Origin: Candidatus Trichofilum aggregatum
Lineage (GTDB): Bacteria > Chloroflexota > Anaerolineae > Promineifilales > Promineifilaceae
Direction of reading: 5' to 3'
Length of the DNA: 48,509 nucleotides
Assembly (NCBI GenBank): GCA_016716885.1
Contig: JADJUV010000059.1
Coordinates: forward strand, 1 to 48,509
The position numbers and the translations under genes were made by a program. Shown here in pieces: positions 18,008 through 26,424 of this stretch; positions within the stretch are counted from its first letter, which is position 1, and each line of letters opens with the position of its first letter. The notes under the pieces are model-generated. The model worked only from the letters and a program-made list of their open reading frames with translations. It was not told the origin of the DNA and ran no database searches.

Positions 18008-18556
18008 ATGACCCATCAGGCATGGAAAGTGCTTGGCCGTCAGTCGGTTCTTCAGCACCCCACGATAAGTGTAAATATGGAAGCAGTACAATTACCCGAT
18101 GGACGAGTAATTAATGATTGGCCGATAGCGCGGACACAAGATTTTGTCAGTATCTTCGTCATCAATGAAGATGGTCTGGCGCTGGTGCTTGATGGCTATC
18201 GGCATGGTCTGGGGCGAAGTAGCTGGCAGGTGCTTGGTAGCTATTTACATGAGGGCGAAGAGCCAACTGACGCGGCCGCACGTGTTCTGCTAGAAACAAC
18301 GGGTCACCGGGCTGGTTCCTGGCGACACTTAACCAGCCTCGTAACCGACGCGGATCAACATATGGGTGTCGGCCATTTTTTTCTGGGGCGCAATCTGCAA
18401 TTGGTTGGCTCCATAGAGCCAAAAAACGGTACGGGCCAGGAAATCAAGTGGATACGCTTGGGAGAGCTAAAACGGGCGTTGTGGGATGGTCGTATTGTAG
18501 GGGCCAGTTACGCTACAACGGTCTCTTTAGGTTTGTTGGCTCTGGGCTGTGTCTGA
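18008..18556 (+). CDS. NUDIX-superfamily protein with altered catalytic box
   Basis: A 182-residue protein starting after CAGAGGATTTCAA. The fold and order match ADP-ribose-pyrophosphatase-like NUDIX proteins: WPIARTQDFVSIFVINEDG, the strand LVLDGYRHGLGRSSW, then the helix-loop GSYLHEGEEPTDAAARVLLE followed by TTG. The normal box reads RE-x-x-EE-x-G. Here the pair RE is RV and the pair EE is ET, so two of the metal-binding acidic residues are gone. It may bind rather than hydrolyse a nucleotide, or use other residues. A strong terminator follows. It stands alone between MITE copies B and C. Confidence 0.72.
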   Translation: MTHQAWKVLGRQSVLQHPTISVNMEAVQLPDGRVINDWPIARTQDFVSIFVINEDGLALVLDGYRHGLGRSSWQVLGSYLHEGEEPTDAAARVLLETTGHRAGSWRHLTSLVTDADQHMGVGHFFLGRNLQLVGSIEPKNGTGQEIKWIRLGELKRALWDGRIVGASYATTVSLGLLALGCV

Positions 18557-18612
18557 TAATCAGGTTTAAGTTATCCACATTCAGTACAACACCAAGCTGT
18601 TGAGAAACAATT

Positions 18613-18647
18613 AAAAAGAGCGACCTGGATCAGGTCGCTCTTTTTTT
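18613..18647 (+). terminator. Intrinsic terminator of the NUDIX-like gene
   Basis: AAAAAGAGCGACCTG, loop GAT, CAGGTCGCTCTTTTT followed by more T: a perfect 15-bp stem with a U-tract, 57 bases after the stop codon. Confidence 0.9.
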
Positions 18648-18686
18648 GTGGCAGAGAAGGGTAAGAGGGGCGTCGCGGCCGCGACT

Positions 18687-18957
18687 TAGGAACGAGAATT
18701 AAATAACTTACAGGAGACCGAAAACGGGCACCCCGTCACGAAAGTCAGACTGGCATTCTTATGACCAGCCCCACCCTCGGTTTATCGCCGGAGGCCCCAC
18801 GCCTAACCCCGCCCCAGGGGCGGAGAACTCTTTTGGCGCGGTTTTGCGGGGCTTCGCCCCGCAAAACCGCGCCGCCAGGTTCCCCCCTTCCCACCGGGAA
18901 GGGGGTTAGGGGGATGGGTCTTCCGACTAACTCTACCAAATACTTCTGTAAAGCCGC
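18687..18957 (+). mobile_element. MITE copy C, right end truncated
   Basis: It begins AGGAACGAGAATTAAATAAC and follows the copy A/B order, with CGTCACGAAAGTCAGACTGG and CACCCTCGGTTTATCGCCGG. The central hairpin is perfect: 18-bp arms at 18835-18852 and 18856-18873 with loop TTC. Its right end stops at ACTTCTGTAAAGC, immediately beside the stop codon of the neighbouring secreted protein; the right terminal repeat is missing. Confidence 0.8.
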
Positions 18958-18958
18958 A

Positions 18959-21663
18959 CTACTTAAAAACCAGCGGCAAGAACGCCCGCCAACCAATGTA
19001 TAACGGCACCGTGGCGCTGTTATTGCTTGTCTCCACCTCAACCACCCCGCCAATAGCCACCATCAGATTGACCGTGGCTGGATTTGAGGTAGAAACGGGT
19101 GACGGGATAGCACTGACATAACTCAAGCCGACGGGCAAGGTCATGGTCACAGTACCGCCACTGGCATCTATCGCCCCATCATTGCCATACGTAAGGTTAA
19201 AGACAATCGTGTCCCCTGGGTTTACCATGGGCGAACCCGCGATGTCCACCCACAGATCGGCGTAGGCTGAACCCACTGTTATTTCATCCAGAATGGCAAA
19301 AATGGTGGAACCGCCCACTATTTCGTTGGTACGGAATGTCAGGGTGACTGTTTGGCCGGCCCAAACCGATAAATCCAGCCAATCATGGACCCAATCGCTC
19401 TCATTTTGGGTAATTGTTTGCAGGGTAACGGCGCCACTCCCATTATCCAGAAGAATGTTCAAACCATAGCCAACCATAGCACCAGCAAGCCGATAGTGAT
19501 AAGACAATGTAGGACTGGGCATATCCGCGGGGATTGTGATTTGTTGGGCGATCGTTGAATCCGCGGTATCGGTCATCAAGCTTGAGCCGCTCCCATACAC
19601 GGAGTCTTGCCCGATGAGTAAGGGAAACCCACCCAATTGCATCGCCTGTTGACCGGTGTGGATGGGAGAGGTTGTCAAAACGGGTGTTAGGGTACCGCCC
19701 AAGGTCCAAGCCGTCGTTGGATCAACGTTCTCAAAACCCCAGTCAGCGATCAGATTATTGGCCGGGGCAGAAAAACGTTCAGTGTTCTGTCTCCATTTGA
19801 CTGAAACTGAGTTAGGGGCAGAGATGTATAACCACTTTTACTCCAGCTAAACTGGTAGCTGGGACTACTCCCCAAATAGACGGTGTATTGACCATTGGCG
19901 TTGCTGGGAATGACGCCCACGGCGGCAGGGGATGTCTGTACCAATGCGCCAGCTAACGGTACTTCGCGAACATCGTGAACCTGTCCGCTGAGAGACCACA
20001 CATAAAAACTGGTATTGGTATCGCCGTCGCCAGCGGGCCAGGCTTCTGTATTTTGGGCGCTATCGGTAGCGCGACTGCGGAAATAGACCGTGAAGCCAGA
20101 TGTGGTGTTGGTGTACGCGGCCGCGGTAATTTGTGTGCCCATCAGCCAATTTTGCCATGCACCATTTCCCACCCGATACTGCACATCATAACTAACAATC
20201 GTCGAACCGCCACTATCCGTACCGCCCCAAGATACCTGGAGAGGTTGATTGGCCCGGCTAAAAGCGGGCAAAGGATTAACAGCCGTGCTCGGGGGAATCG
20301 CCTCGACCGTCGTTACCGCATCATGGGTGGCCGGCCATGCTTCCAGGTTAGCGGCATGATCACGGGCGCGGCTCCGAAAGAAATAAGTGTGTCCGCCAAT
20401 ACCGGAATACGTGGCAGAGGTTGTAGTCACCGCTGTTTTCCAGTTTGTCCAGGCTCCATTAGCACCATCCCTAATTTGCACATCATAATTTTTCAGGGCC
20501 GAACCCCCTTGGTCACTCCCACTCCAGGTCACCGTAAAACTACCTGGTGTAACCGTCGCCAAAGCATTCACCTGTGACGTGGGTTTCTGATTATCCAGAG
20601 TTTGCCAATCGGGACTCCAATCACGATAGGGGTAAGTATTCCGACCTACCCCAATAACACCCCCATTAACACCCACGGCCTGCAAATGACTTTCGCTCCA
20701 ATACCAGTTCCCCTGGATAAAAACATAACGAATCTTGGTGAAGGCCAAATACAACCCATCTGGCGACCAACTGCGTGTTTGCGCATCGTAGTTACTACCA
20801 GGGCTGTATTTTTGCGTCTGCGCAGAACCATTGGCATTCATCATCCAGACTTCAAACCAGGTATTATTGTCTCCATCACCTGTATAGGTAATTTGAGTGC
20901 TATCAGGTGACCAGGCCGGTTCTAAACTGTAGGCCTGATTAGACAGTTGCGTCTGATTATTGCCATTCGTGTCCATCGTATAAATTCGATATCCCCCAGT
21001 ACGGCGTGAAACAAAGGCAATCGTAGAACCATTAGGAGACCAACTGGGCATACCATCATAGTCACCACTATTGGTCAGACGAGTCTGACCAGTGCCATCA
21101 GCATTCATCACATAAATCTCTGGTTGCCCATTTCGATAATCCTGAAAAAGCAACTTGCTCCCATCCGGCGACCAATACGGGTTGACATCATCCGTGCTGT
21201 TATTGGTTAATCGGGTTTTGCCAGTCCCATCACTGTTCATCACATAAATTTCATAATCACCGCTTTCTTTAACCGCATAGGCCACACGGGTACCGCCTCG
21301 GTTCAAACGGGGATGGATTTCGTCCTTATTCGTCGTTGCCAGGGCAGTTTCATAAGACCCCCCATCATCTGAGATAAAAATATCCCAACTGTCTTGCCGG
21401 TAACTTTGATAAACAACCCTCCCCCAACCCAGATACTCAGGACTGGCAGGAGCCTGTGGTGATTGCGGCGTTTCTGTTTCCAGGTAGGTGCGTGGATCGA
21501 CCTCATAATGGTCTAGCCTTAAATAGGGCAGATTCTCTTCAGTTGTCGGCGAACCTTGCCCCGGCCTGGCGGAATACAGAGCATCCGTAGTGGTTAAAAC
21601 CCCCAACATAAAAACAAAGAGGACAGACATGGTACTTAGTCGGACTCTGTGTGAGGTAAACAT
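18959..21663 (-). pseudogene. Large secreted TolB-propeller / FN3 / CARDB-like protein with one frameshift
   Basis: Start at 21663 gives a signal peptide (LSTMSVLFVFMLGVLTTT). Residues about 75-370 form a TolB/PD40 propeller with repeats such as YEIYVMNSDGTGKTRLT and YWSPDGSKLLF. Two fibronectin-III-like domains follow, each with FRSRARDHAANLEAWPA or a close copy. Then comes a carboxypeptidase-regulatory-like domain from LSGQVHDVREVPLAGA. There, at about 19760, four C replace an expected five and the frame shifts. It continues as NNLIADWGFENVDPTTAW (jelly-roll type), a CARDB/DUF11-like domain (NPGDTIVFNLTYGNDG) and the C-terminus FLPLVFK. That short aromatic-LPLV-basic tail recurs in my recollection at the ends of Chloroflexota secreted proteins. 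As written it is split into 637 and about 260 residues. Confidence 0.82.
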
Positions 21664-21695
21664 GCTAGATTTCCTTGTGCTTTAAGGTGATTAAA

Positions 21696-21753
21696 TATAG
21701 CTGTTCAGATAATCATTTGGGGTCTTGGTTCGTAGTGATCGCTTTAGCGGGCT
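21696..21753. repeat. Left arm of a 58-bp inverted repeat bracketing 21.7-27.1 kb
   Basis: This arm begins TATAGCTGTTCAGATAATCA and ends with the REP-like GTAGTGATCGCTTTAGCGGG. The reverse complement recurs at 27077-27134 with a single difference (GATC against GACC). It lies 33 bases before the start codon of the TolB-type protein. Confidence 0.9.
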
Positions 21754-22222
21754 AACACGAAACGGTTCAAGCCACACCTACAAACCAAAACCTTTTTCTT
21801 GAACGCTATAACTTGTTGGCGAAAGATTACGCAATACCGGACGATTAAGGCCAAAACTTGCCACCTTTTTCGGGAAGCCCACATTGGCCTATAAAAGTAA
21901 TCCCAACACTTTTATGTCATTTTCCATCAAGCCTCCAGTTCATGATATAGATGTCAAGACAACCATTTTGAAACAACCGTTTTCGTAAGCAAAAGTTGAC
22001 AAACAGAGGCAAAAGCGCTATCTCAAGGTCTATATGTTGATAATTGTCACCGACGAAAACAATTCTAATCCACATCCACTTAAATATATATACACTTGTT
22101 CACCTCTTTTTATACGACTTGCATCCCTTAATTTCAACTAGCAAGAAAAAGATCACCCTCTCTAATCTGCACAAGCCAGAGCCAAAAAGGTTTTGCTATG
22201 AACTACACGAATTAGCACAGGC
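21754..22222. other. Spacer between divergent genes, no gene seen
   Basis: This AT-richer stretch holds no coding frame with family resemblance, and no GCGGCCGC. It should contain the promoters of the divergent secreted protein and the nucleoside importer, but no box pair was good enough to call. Confidence 0.5.
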
Positions 22223-22325
22223 GTGCCGGTTTTCGAGCGCGTCGGTGCGCTCGAAAACCGGCACTTTCAAAAGTTCCTTGCCCTTGGGGCGGGGTTAGGG
22301 GTAGGGTTTCCGGCAACAAACCGAT
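22223..22325 (-). mobile_element. MITE copy D, partial, with a re-coded hairpin
   Basis: A perfect 18-bp stem (22223-22240 with 22247-22264, loop GTCGGT) is followed by the inverse of the MITE block reading CCCCTAACCCCGCCCC and CGGTTTGTTGCCGGAAA. The hairpin occupies the same place as in copy C, but its arms have a different sequence (GTGCCGGTTTTCGAGCGC against GGCGCGGTTTTGCGGGGC). Both strands of the stem have changed together. Confidence 0.65.
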
Positions 22326-22451
22326 ATGGGGCTGATTTCACGTTTGAGGAGAAAGGGCATTTGATTTGGAACAAACTGCTAAGACACACTACAATAAAGC
22401 CCCATAAGCGTTGCTCTTATCATTTTCTGCCATTTTCCACTAGGGGTTAAT

Positions 22452-23738
22452 ATGGCCTCTGAAAAACCATCTGGTGTTTCTTCTACTTTGTACGCCTTTT
22501 TACGGCGGCTATGGTCATCAGTCAACGTCCCTCTGACCGCCATTGTGCTGGCGCTTGTCATTGGCGCTTTTATCCTTCTGCTCTCGCAAGCAAATCCTAT
22601 ATCTGCCTATCTGGCTCTGCTCAAGGGGGCATTTGGTAGCGCCGTCAATACCGGACGCACCCTGGAAAAAGCGACCCCCCTCATCCTGGGGGGGTTAGCC
22701 GTCGCCTTTGCCTTCAAAGCTGGTTTGTTTAACATTGGGGGGCAAGGTCAATTGGTTTTCGGGGCCATATTTGCCGCCTACCTGGGTTTTAGTCTCCAGG
22801 GATTACCCTTCCCGTTGCATATGCTCATTGCCTTATTGGGGGGTAGCCTCATGGGTGGGCTATATGGCGCTATACCAGGAGCCTTGAAAACCTACACTGG
22901 CGCACATGAAGTGATTACCACCATCATGTTGAATTTCATTGCGCTTAATATCACCGACTATCTAGCCAATGGCCCCTGGAAAGATACCAGTGGCATCGTT
23001 GCCAGAACCCCCGCCATTTTGGATTCAGCCGCGATTCCCCGATTAGGCAACATGCCGCTCGGTTTTGCTGTAGCCATTTTGGTATCCGTTTTAACCTGGT
23101 ATCTGCTCTACCATACAACCATTGGCTTTGAAATTCGCACGGTGGGTCTCAACCCCAACGCGGCCAAATATGCAGGTATCAAAGTTGCGCGGACGGTTAT
23201 CCTGGCTATGGTGATTAGCGGCTTTATGGCGGGAATGGGGGGCGCGATTGAATCATTGGGGGTGGTAGGACGGTATCAGCCCGGTTTCAATGCCGGTCTA
23301 GGTTTTGACGGCATTACGATTGCGCTTTTGGCCCAAACCCATCCGCTGGGGGTTATTCCGGCGGCTATATTGGTTGGGGCCATGCAGGCTGGCTCTAGCC
23401 AGATGCAGTTTGATGCGAAAGTACCTTCGCAAATCATTGATGTCATTCAGGCCCTTATCCTATTTTTGGTGTCGGCGGATTCGATTGTGCGGTGGATTTT
23501 GCGTAGCCGTAAGACGGATCAAGATAAGGTGACGCTAGCACAGGCTGGGAAAAGGGACATAAACGGGAGGGCCGCAAGAGGGGGGGGGGAAGGGGGGGGG
23601 GGAGCTTTTTCCCGGATTGGGGGGGGGGGGGGGTTTCGGGGGGGCCCGGGGGTCGGGGGGGGGGACCCCCCCGGGGAAAAAGGGGAGCACAGGGGGGGGG
23701 GGGGGGGGGGGGGAGTTGGTGAAGGCGCGGATGAATAG
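22452..23738 (+). CDS. ABC importer permease 1, BMP/nucleoside (YufP/NupB-like) family
   Basis: An inner-membrane permease of the BMP-type (purine nucleoside or riboflavin-like) uptake systems. ATG at 22452 follows AGGGGTTAAT. Recognisable blocks are the helices around VPLTAIVLALVIGAFILLLS, TLEKATPLILGGLAVAFAFKAGLFNIGGQGQ (the very conserved FNIGxxGQ segment), GAHEVITTIMLNFIAL, IGFEIRTVGLNPNAAKYAGI (coupling-helix EAA-like loop) and GFDGITIALLAQTHPLG. From about residue 370 the frame runs into the G-rich tract and codes for meaningless Gly/Pro stretches, so the annotated stop is unlikely to be the real one; the true end should lie near 23570. Genes for permease 2 and the ATPase follow. Confidence 0.88.
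   Translation: MASEKPSGVSSTLYAFLRRLWSSVNVPLTAIVLALVIGAFILLLSQANPISAYLALLKGAFGSAVNTGRTLEKATPLILGGLAVAFAFKAGLFNIGGQGQLVFGAIFAAYLGFSLQGLPFPLHMLIALLGGSLMGGLYGAIPGALKTYTGAHEVITTIMLNFIALNITDYLANGPWKDTSGIVARTPAILDSAAIPRLGNMPLGFAVAILVSVLTWYLLYHTTIGFEIRTVGLNPNAAKYAGIKVARTVILAMVISGFMAGMGGAIESLGVVGRYQPGFNAGLGFDGITIALLAQTHPLGVIPAAILVGAMQAGSSQMQFDAKVPSQIIDVIQALILFLVSADSIVRWILRSRKTDQDKVTLAQAGKRDINGRAARGGGEGGGGAFSRIGGGGGFRGGPGVGGGDPPGEKGEHRGGGGGGGVGEGADE
23577..23715. other. G-homopolymer-rich low-complexity tract
   Basis: G runs of 9 to about 24 bases with a few C and A runs replace what should be the end of permease 1 and the start of the spacer. Texture equals that of 7598-7790. Either the assembly consensus is unreliable here or a G-quadruplex-forming repeat is present in both places. 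Confidence 0.65.
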
Positions 23739-23785
23739 GTCCCAGTCAGGTTGAGGATTTCTGTGCATGTGAATCGGTTTAGCCG

Positions 23786-24826
23786 ATGGTGGAACGGGGG
23801 CAGAGAATGCAAGGAACGACTACTTTGAAGCAGAAGATCAATTCAGCGCAAATGTGGCGATGGGTGCGCATTGGGCTAGGTGCATTGTTAGCCCTGGCTA
23901 TTTTCTATAGTTACTGGCGCAACCCCCAACTGACCACAGGTTTGTTGAACGCGACTTTGCGGCAATCTACGCCTTTGATTTTGGGGGCTTTGTGTGGCCT
24001 TTTATGTGAACGCTCGGGTGTAGTGAACATCGGTATTGAGGGGCAAATGCTTCTCTCGGCATTTGTGGGTTTTCTGGTTACGGTAGTGACGAGAAATCTG
24101 GTTCTGGGGGTGTTGGGTGGTGTTTTGATGGGGGCCTTGCTAGGGGCATTTTTGGGTTTTATGGCGGTTACGTTAAAGATGGATCAAATTATTGGCGGCA
24201 CGGTGATCAATATTATGGCGTTGGGGTTGACGAGCTTTTTCTATCAGGCTGGGCAAAGCATTCCGGGTAAGTTGTCTCCCATCTCCTTGGGTCCATTGGC
24301 TGAGATTCCGCTTATCGGCTCGGTGCTGTTTCGTAACCCCCCTATCACGTATCTGGCCCTGATTTTGGTGTTTGTGGTGCATTATGGTTTGTTTTATACC
24401 ACCTGGGGGCTGCGGACTCGGGCGGTGGGTGAGCATCCACGGGCCGCGGACACGGTGGGGATTAATGTGTACCGGATGCGTTATTTGAATGTGATGTTAG
24501 GTGGGGCGATTGCCGGGTTGGCCGGGGCGTTTCTGACGCTGGAATCGGTGGGATCATTTGAGCGGGCGATGACGAATGGACGGGGATTTGTGGCTTTAGC
24601 GGTCATGATTTTTGGCAAGTGGACGCCGCTGGGTTCATGGGGAGCGGCCTTGTTATTTGGTTTTGCGAATGCGGCGCAGACGCAACTTCAGTTTGGCGAT
24701 GTGTTGCAGATTCCCCATCAGTTTATTGGTATGTTGCCGTATGTGTTGACGATTGTGGTGTTGGCAGGGTTTGTGGGTCGGTCGCGGCCGCCGGCGGCTG
24801 TGGGCCAACCGTATGAGACGGAATGA
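23786..24826 (+). CDS. ABC importer permease 2, BMP/nucleoside (YufQ/NupC-like) family
   Basis: The second membrane subunit of the importer, about 340 residues. STPLILGALCGLLCERSGVV and NIGIEGQMLLSA are the conserved early blocks. Also present are MDQIIGGTVINIMALGLTSF, WGLRTRAVGEHPRAADTVGI (coupling loop) and NGRGFVALAVMIFGKWTPLG. The first ATG (23786) has no ribosome site; ATG 23807, seven codons later and preceded by ACGGGGGCAGAGA, is the likelier start. It is followed 49 bases later by the ATPase. Two permeases plus one double ATPase make the usual membrane core of this importer class. Confidence 0.9.
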   Translation: MVERGQRMQGTTTLKQKINSAQMWRWVRIGLGALLALAIFYSYWRNPQLTTGLLNATLRQSTPLILGALCGLLCERSGVVNIGIEGQMLLSAFVGFLVTVVTRNLVLGVLGGVLMGALLGAFLGFMAVTLKMDQIIGGTVINIMALGLTSFFYQAGQSIPGKLSPISLGPLAEIPLIGSVLFRNPPITYLALILVFVVHYGLFYTTWGLRTRAVGEHPRAADTVGINVYRMRYLNVMLGGAIAGLAGAFLTLESVGSFERAMTNGRGFVALAVMIFGKWTPLGSWGAALLFGFANAAQTQLQFGDVLQIPHQFIGMLPYVLTIVVLAGFVGRSRPPAAVGQPYETE

Positions 24827-24875
24827 ACAGGCGGGATAATCATCAGGACTACTCACTGTTTTTAGGACGGACATT

Positions 24876-26405
24876 ATGGCCGATAAGGGCGCACCGATTG
24901 TTTTAGAAGCCAGAGGAATTACGAAGCGGTTTCCCGGCGTGGTTGCCAATGATCACGTGGATCTGTTTTTGCGCCGGGGGGAAATTTTAGCCTTACTGGG
25001 TGAGAATGGCGCCGGTAAAAGCACTTTGATGAACATGCTTTATGGCCTTTATCACCCGGATGAAGGGGAAATCTGGATCAAGGGAGAAAAAATCACCCTG
25101 AAAAGCCCAGGCGATGCTATTGCCCGTGGTGTGGGTATGGTTCATCAACATTTCCAACTGGTGCCTGTGTTTACGGTGGCAGAGAATGTGATGTTGGGGG
25201 CGGAGACGACACGGGGGCTGGGGATGCTAGATGCACGCGCGGCCGCGAAACGTATCCGCCAGCTTTCCCAACAATTTGGCCTGTTGGTTGACCCGGACGC
25301 CGTGGTAGAAGATTTACCCGTCGGGGCACAGCAACGGGTCGAGATCATCAAAGCCCTTTATCGCAACGCTGACATTCTCATCCTGGATGAACCGACGGCT
25401 GTTTTGACCCCCCAGGAAGCCCACGACCTGTTCCAAATCATGCGCGAGTTAACGGGGCGGGGCGTTTCTATTATTTTTATTACCCACAAGCTGAAGGAAG
25501 TATTGGCGGTAGCGGATAGGATTGGGGTGTTGCGCCGCGGCCGCGTAGTAGGCACCAGTGATCCCAAAACGGCTACCGAAGCCAGCCTAGCTGAAATGAT
25601 GGTAGGGCGACAAGTCCTGCTCCGGGTAGAAAAGGAAGATGCCCAACCAGGCCAACCCATCCTGCAAGTTCACGATCTACACGTCAACGATGATCGGGGT
25701 CACCTGGCGGTAAAAGGTTTAAGCCTGGAACTTTATGCGGGCGAAATCCTGGGCATCGCCGGGGTAGAAGGCAATGGTCAACGAGAACTAGTCGAAGCCC
25801 TCACCGGCTTGCGCTCAGCCATAAGTGGCGAGGTATTGATAGATGGGCAAGATGCTACCCGCCTCAGCCCGCGCCAAATTACCGAATTGGGCGTAGCCCA
25901 CATCCCTGAAGACCGCGAAAAACATGGTCTGGTCATGCCCTACCCCATCTCTGACAATTTGGTTCTTAACCGTTATTATCTGCCGCCGTATGCCAAGGGG
26001 TTGGTCATGAACCAGGAAAAAATTGTGGCCGATGGGCAAAAACTGGTCGCGCAATATGATATACGTACCCCAACTGTTCTAACGCCAGCCAGTAGTTTAT
26101 CCGGTGGCAACAAACAAAAGGTCATTGTCGCCCGTGAATTTTCTCACCCCACCAAACTTCTCATCGCCGCCCAGCCTACACGAGGGATTGATGTGGGTTC
26201 GATTGAGTTTATTCACAAACAACTCGTGGCCCAACGTGATCAGGGAGTCGCCGTTCTCGTCGTTTCGGCTGAACTCGATGAGGTGCTCAGTCTGGCGGAT
26301 CGGGTAGCGGTGTTGTTCAATGGGGCGGTAGTGAAAGTGTTACCCATCGATGAGGCCACCCGCGAACGAGTGGGGTTGTTTATGGCTGGCTCTACGGAAG
26401 AATAA
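24876..26405 (+). CDS. ABC importer double ATPase, BMP/nucleoside (YufO/NupA-like) family
   Basis: Two fused nucleotide-binding domains in 509 residues. Start ATG 24876 follows TTAGGACGGACATT. Domain 1 is complete: Walker A GENGAGKST, Q-loop HQHFQL, signature-like LPVGAQQRVEIIKAL, Walker B ILILDEPTAVL, switch His in FITHKLKEV. Domain 2 is the degenerate partner: GVEGNGQREL lacks the Walker A lysine, signature SLSGGNKQKVIVAREF is good, and Walker B is LLIAAQPTRGID. This is the pattern of the sugar/nucleoside type double ATPases. No BMP-type substrate-binding lipoprotein is encoded on either side, which is unusual. Stop is 19 bases before the AhpD-like gene, suggesting one transcript. Confidence 0.93.
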   Translation: MADKGAPIVLEARGITKRFPGVVANDHVDLFLRRGEILALLGENGAGKSTLMNMLYGLYHPDEGEIWIKGEKITLKSPGDAIARGVGMVHQHFQLVPVFTVAENVMLGAETTRGLGMLDARAAAKRIRQLSQQFGLLVDPDAVVEDLPVGAQQRVEIIKALYRNADILILDEPTAVLTPQEAHDLFQIMRELTGRGVSIIFITHKLKEVLAVADRIGVLRRGRVVGTSDPKTATEASLAEMMVGRQVLLRVEKEDAQPGQPILQVHDLHVNDDRGHLAVKGLSLELYAGEILGIAGVEGNGQRELVEALTGLRSAISGEVLIDGQDATRLSPRQITELGVAHIPEDREKHGLVMPYPISDNLVLNRYYLPPYAKGLVMNQEKIVADGQKLVAQYDIRTPTVLTPASSLSGGNKQKVIVAREFSHPTKLLIAAQPTRGIDVGSIEFIHKQLVAQRDQGVAVLVVSAELDEVLSLADRVAVLFNGAVVKVLPIDEATRERVGLFMAGSTEE

Positions 26406-26424
26406 AACCAATCGGCGACAAAAA

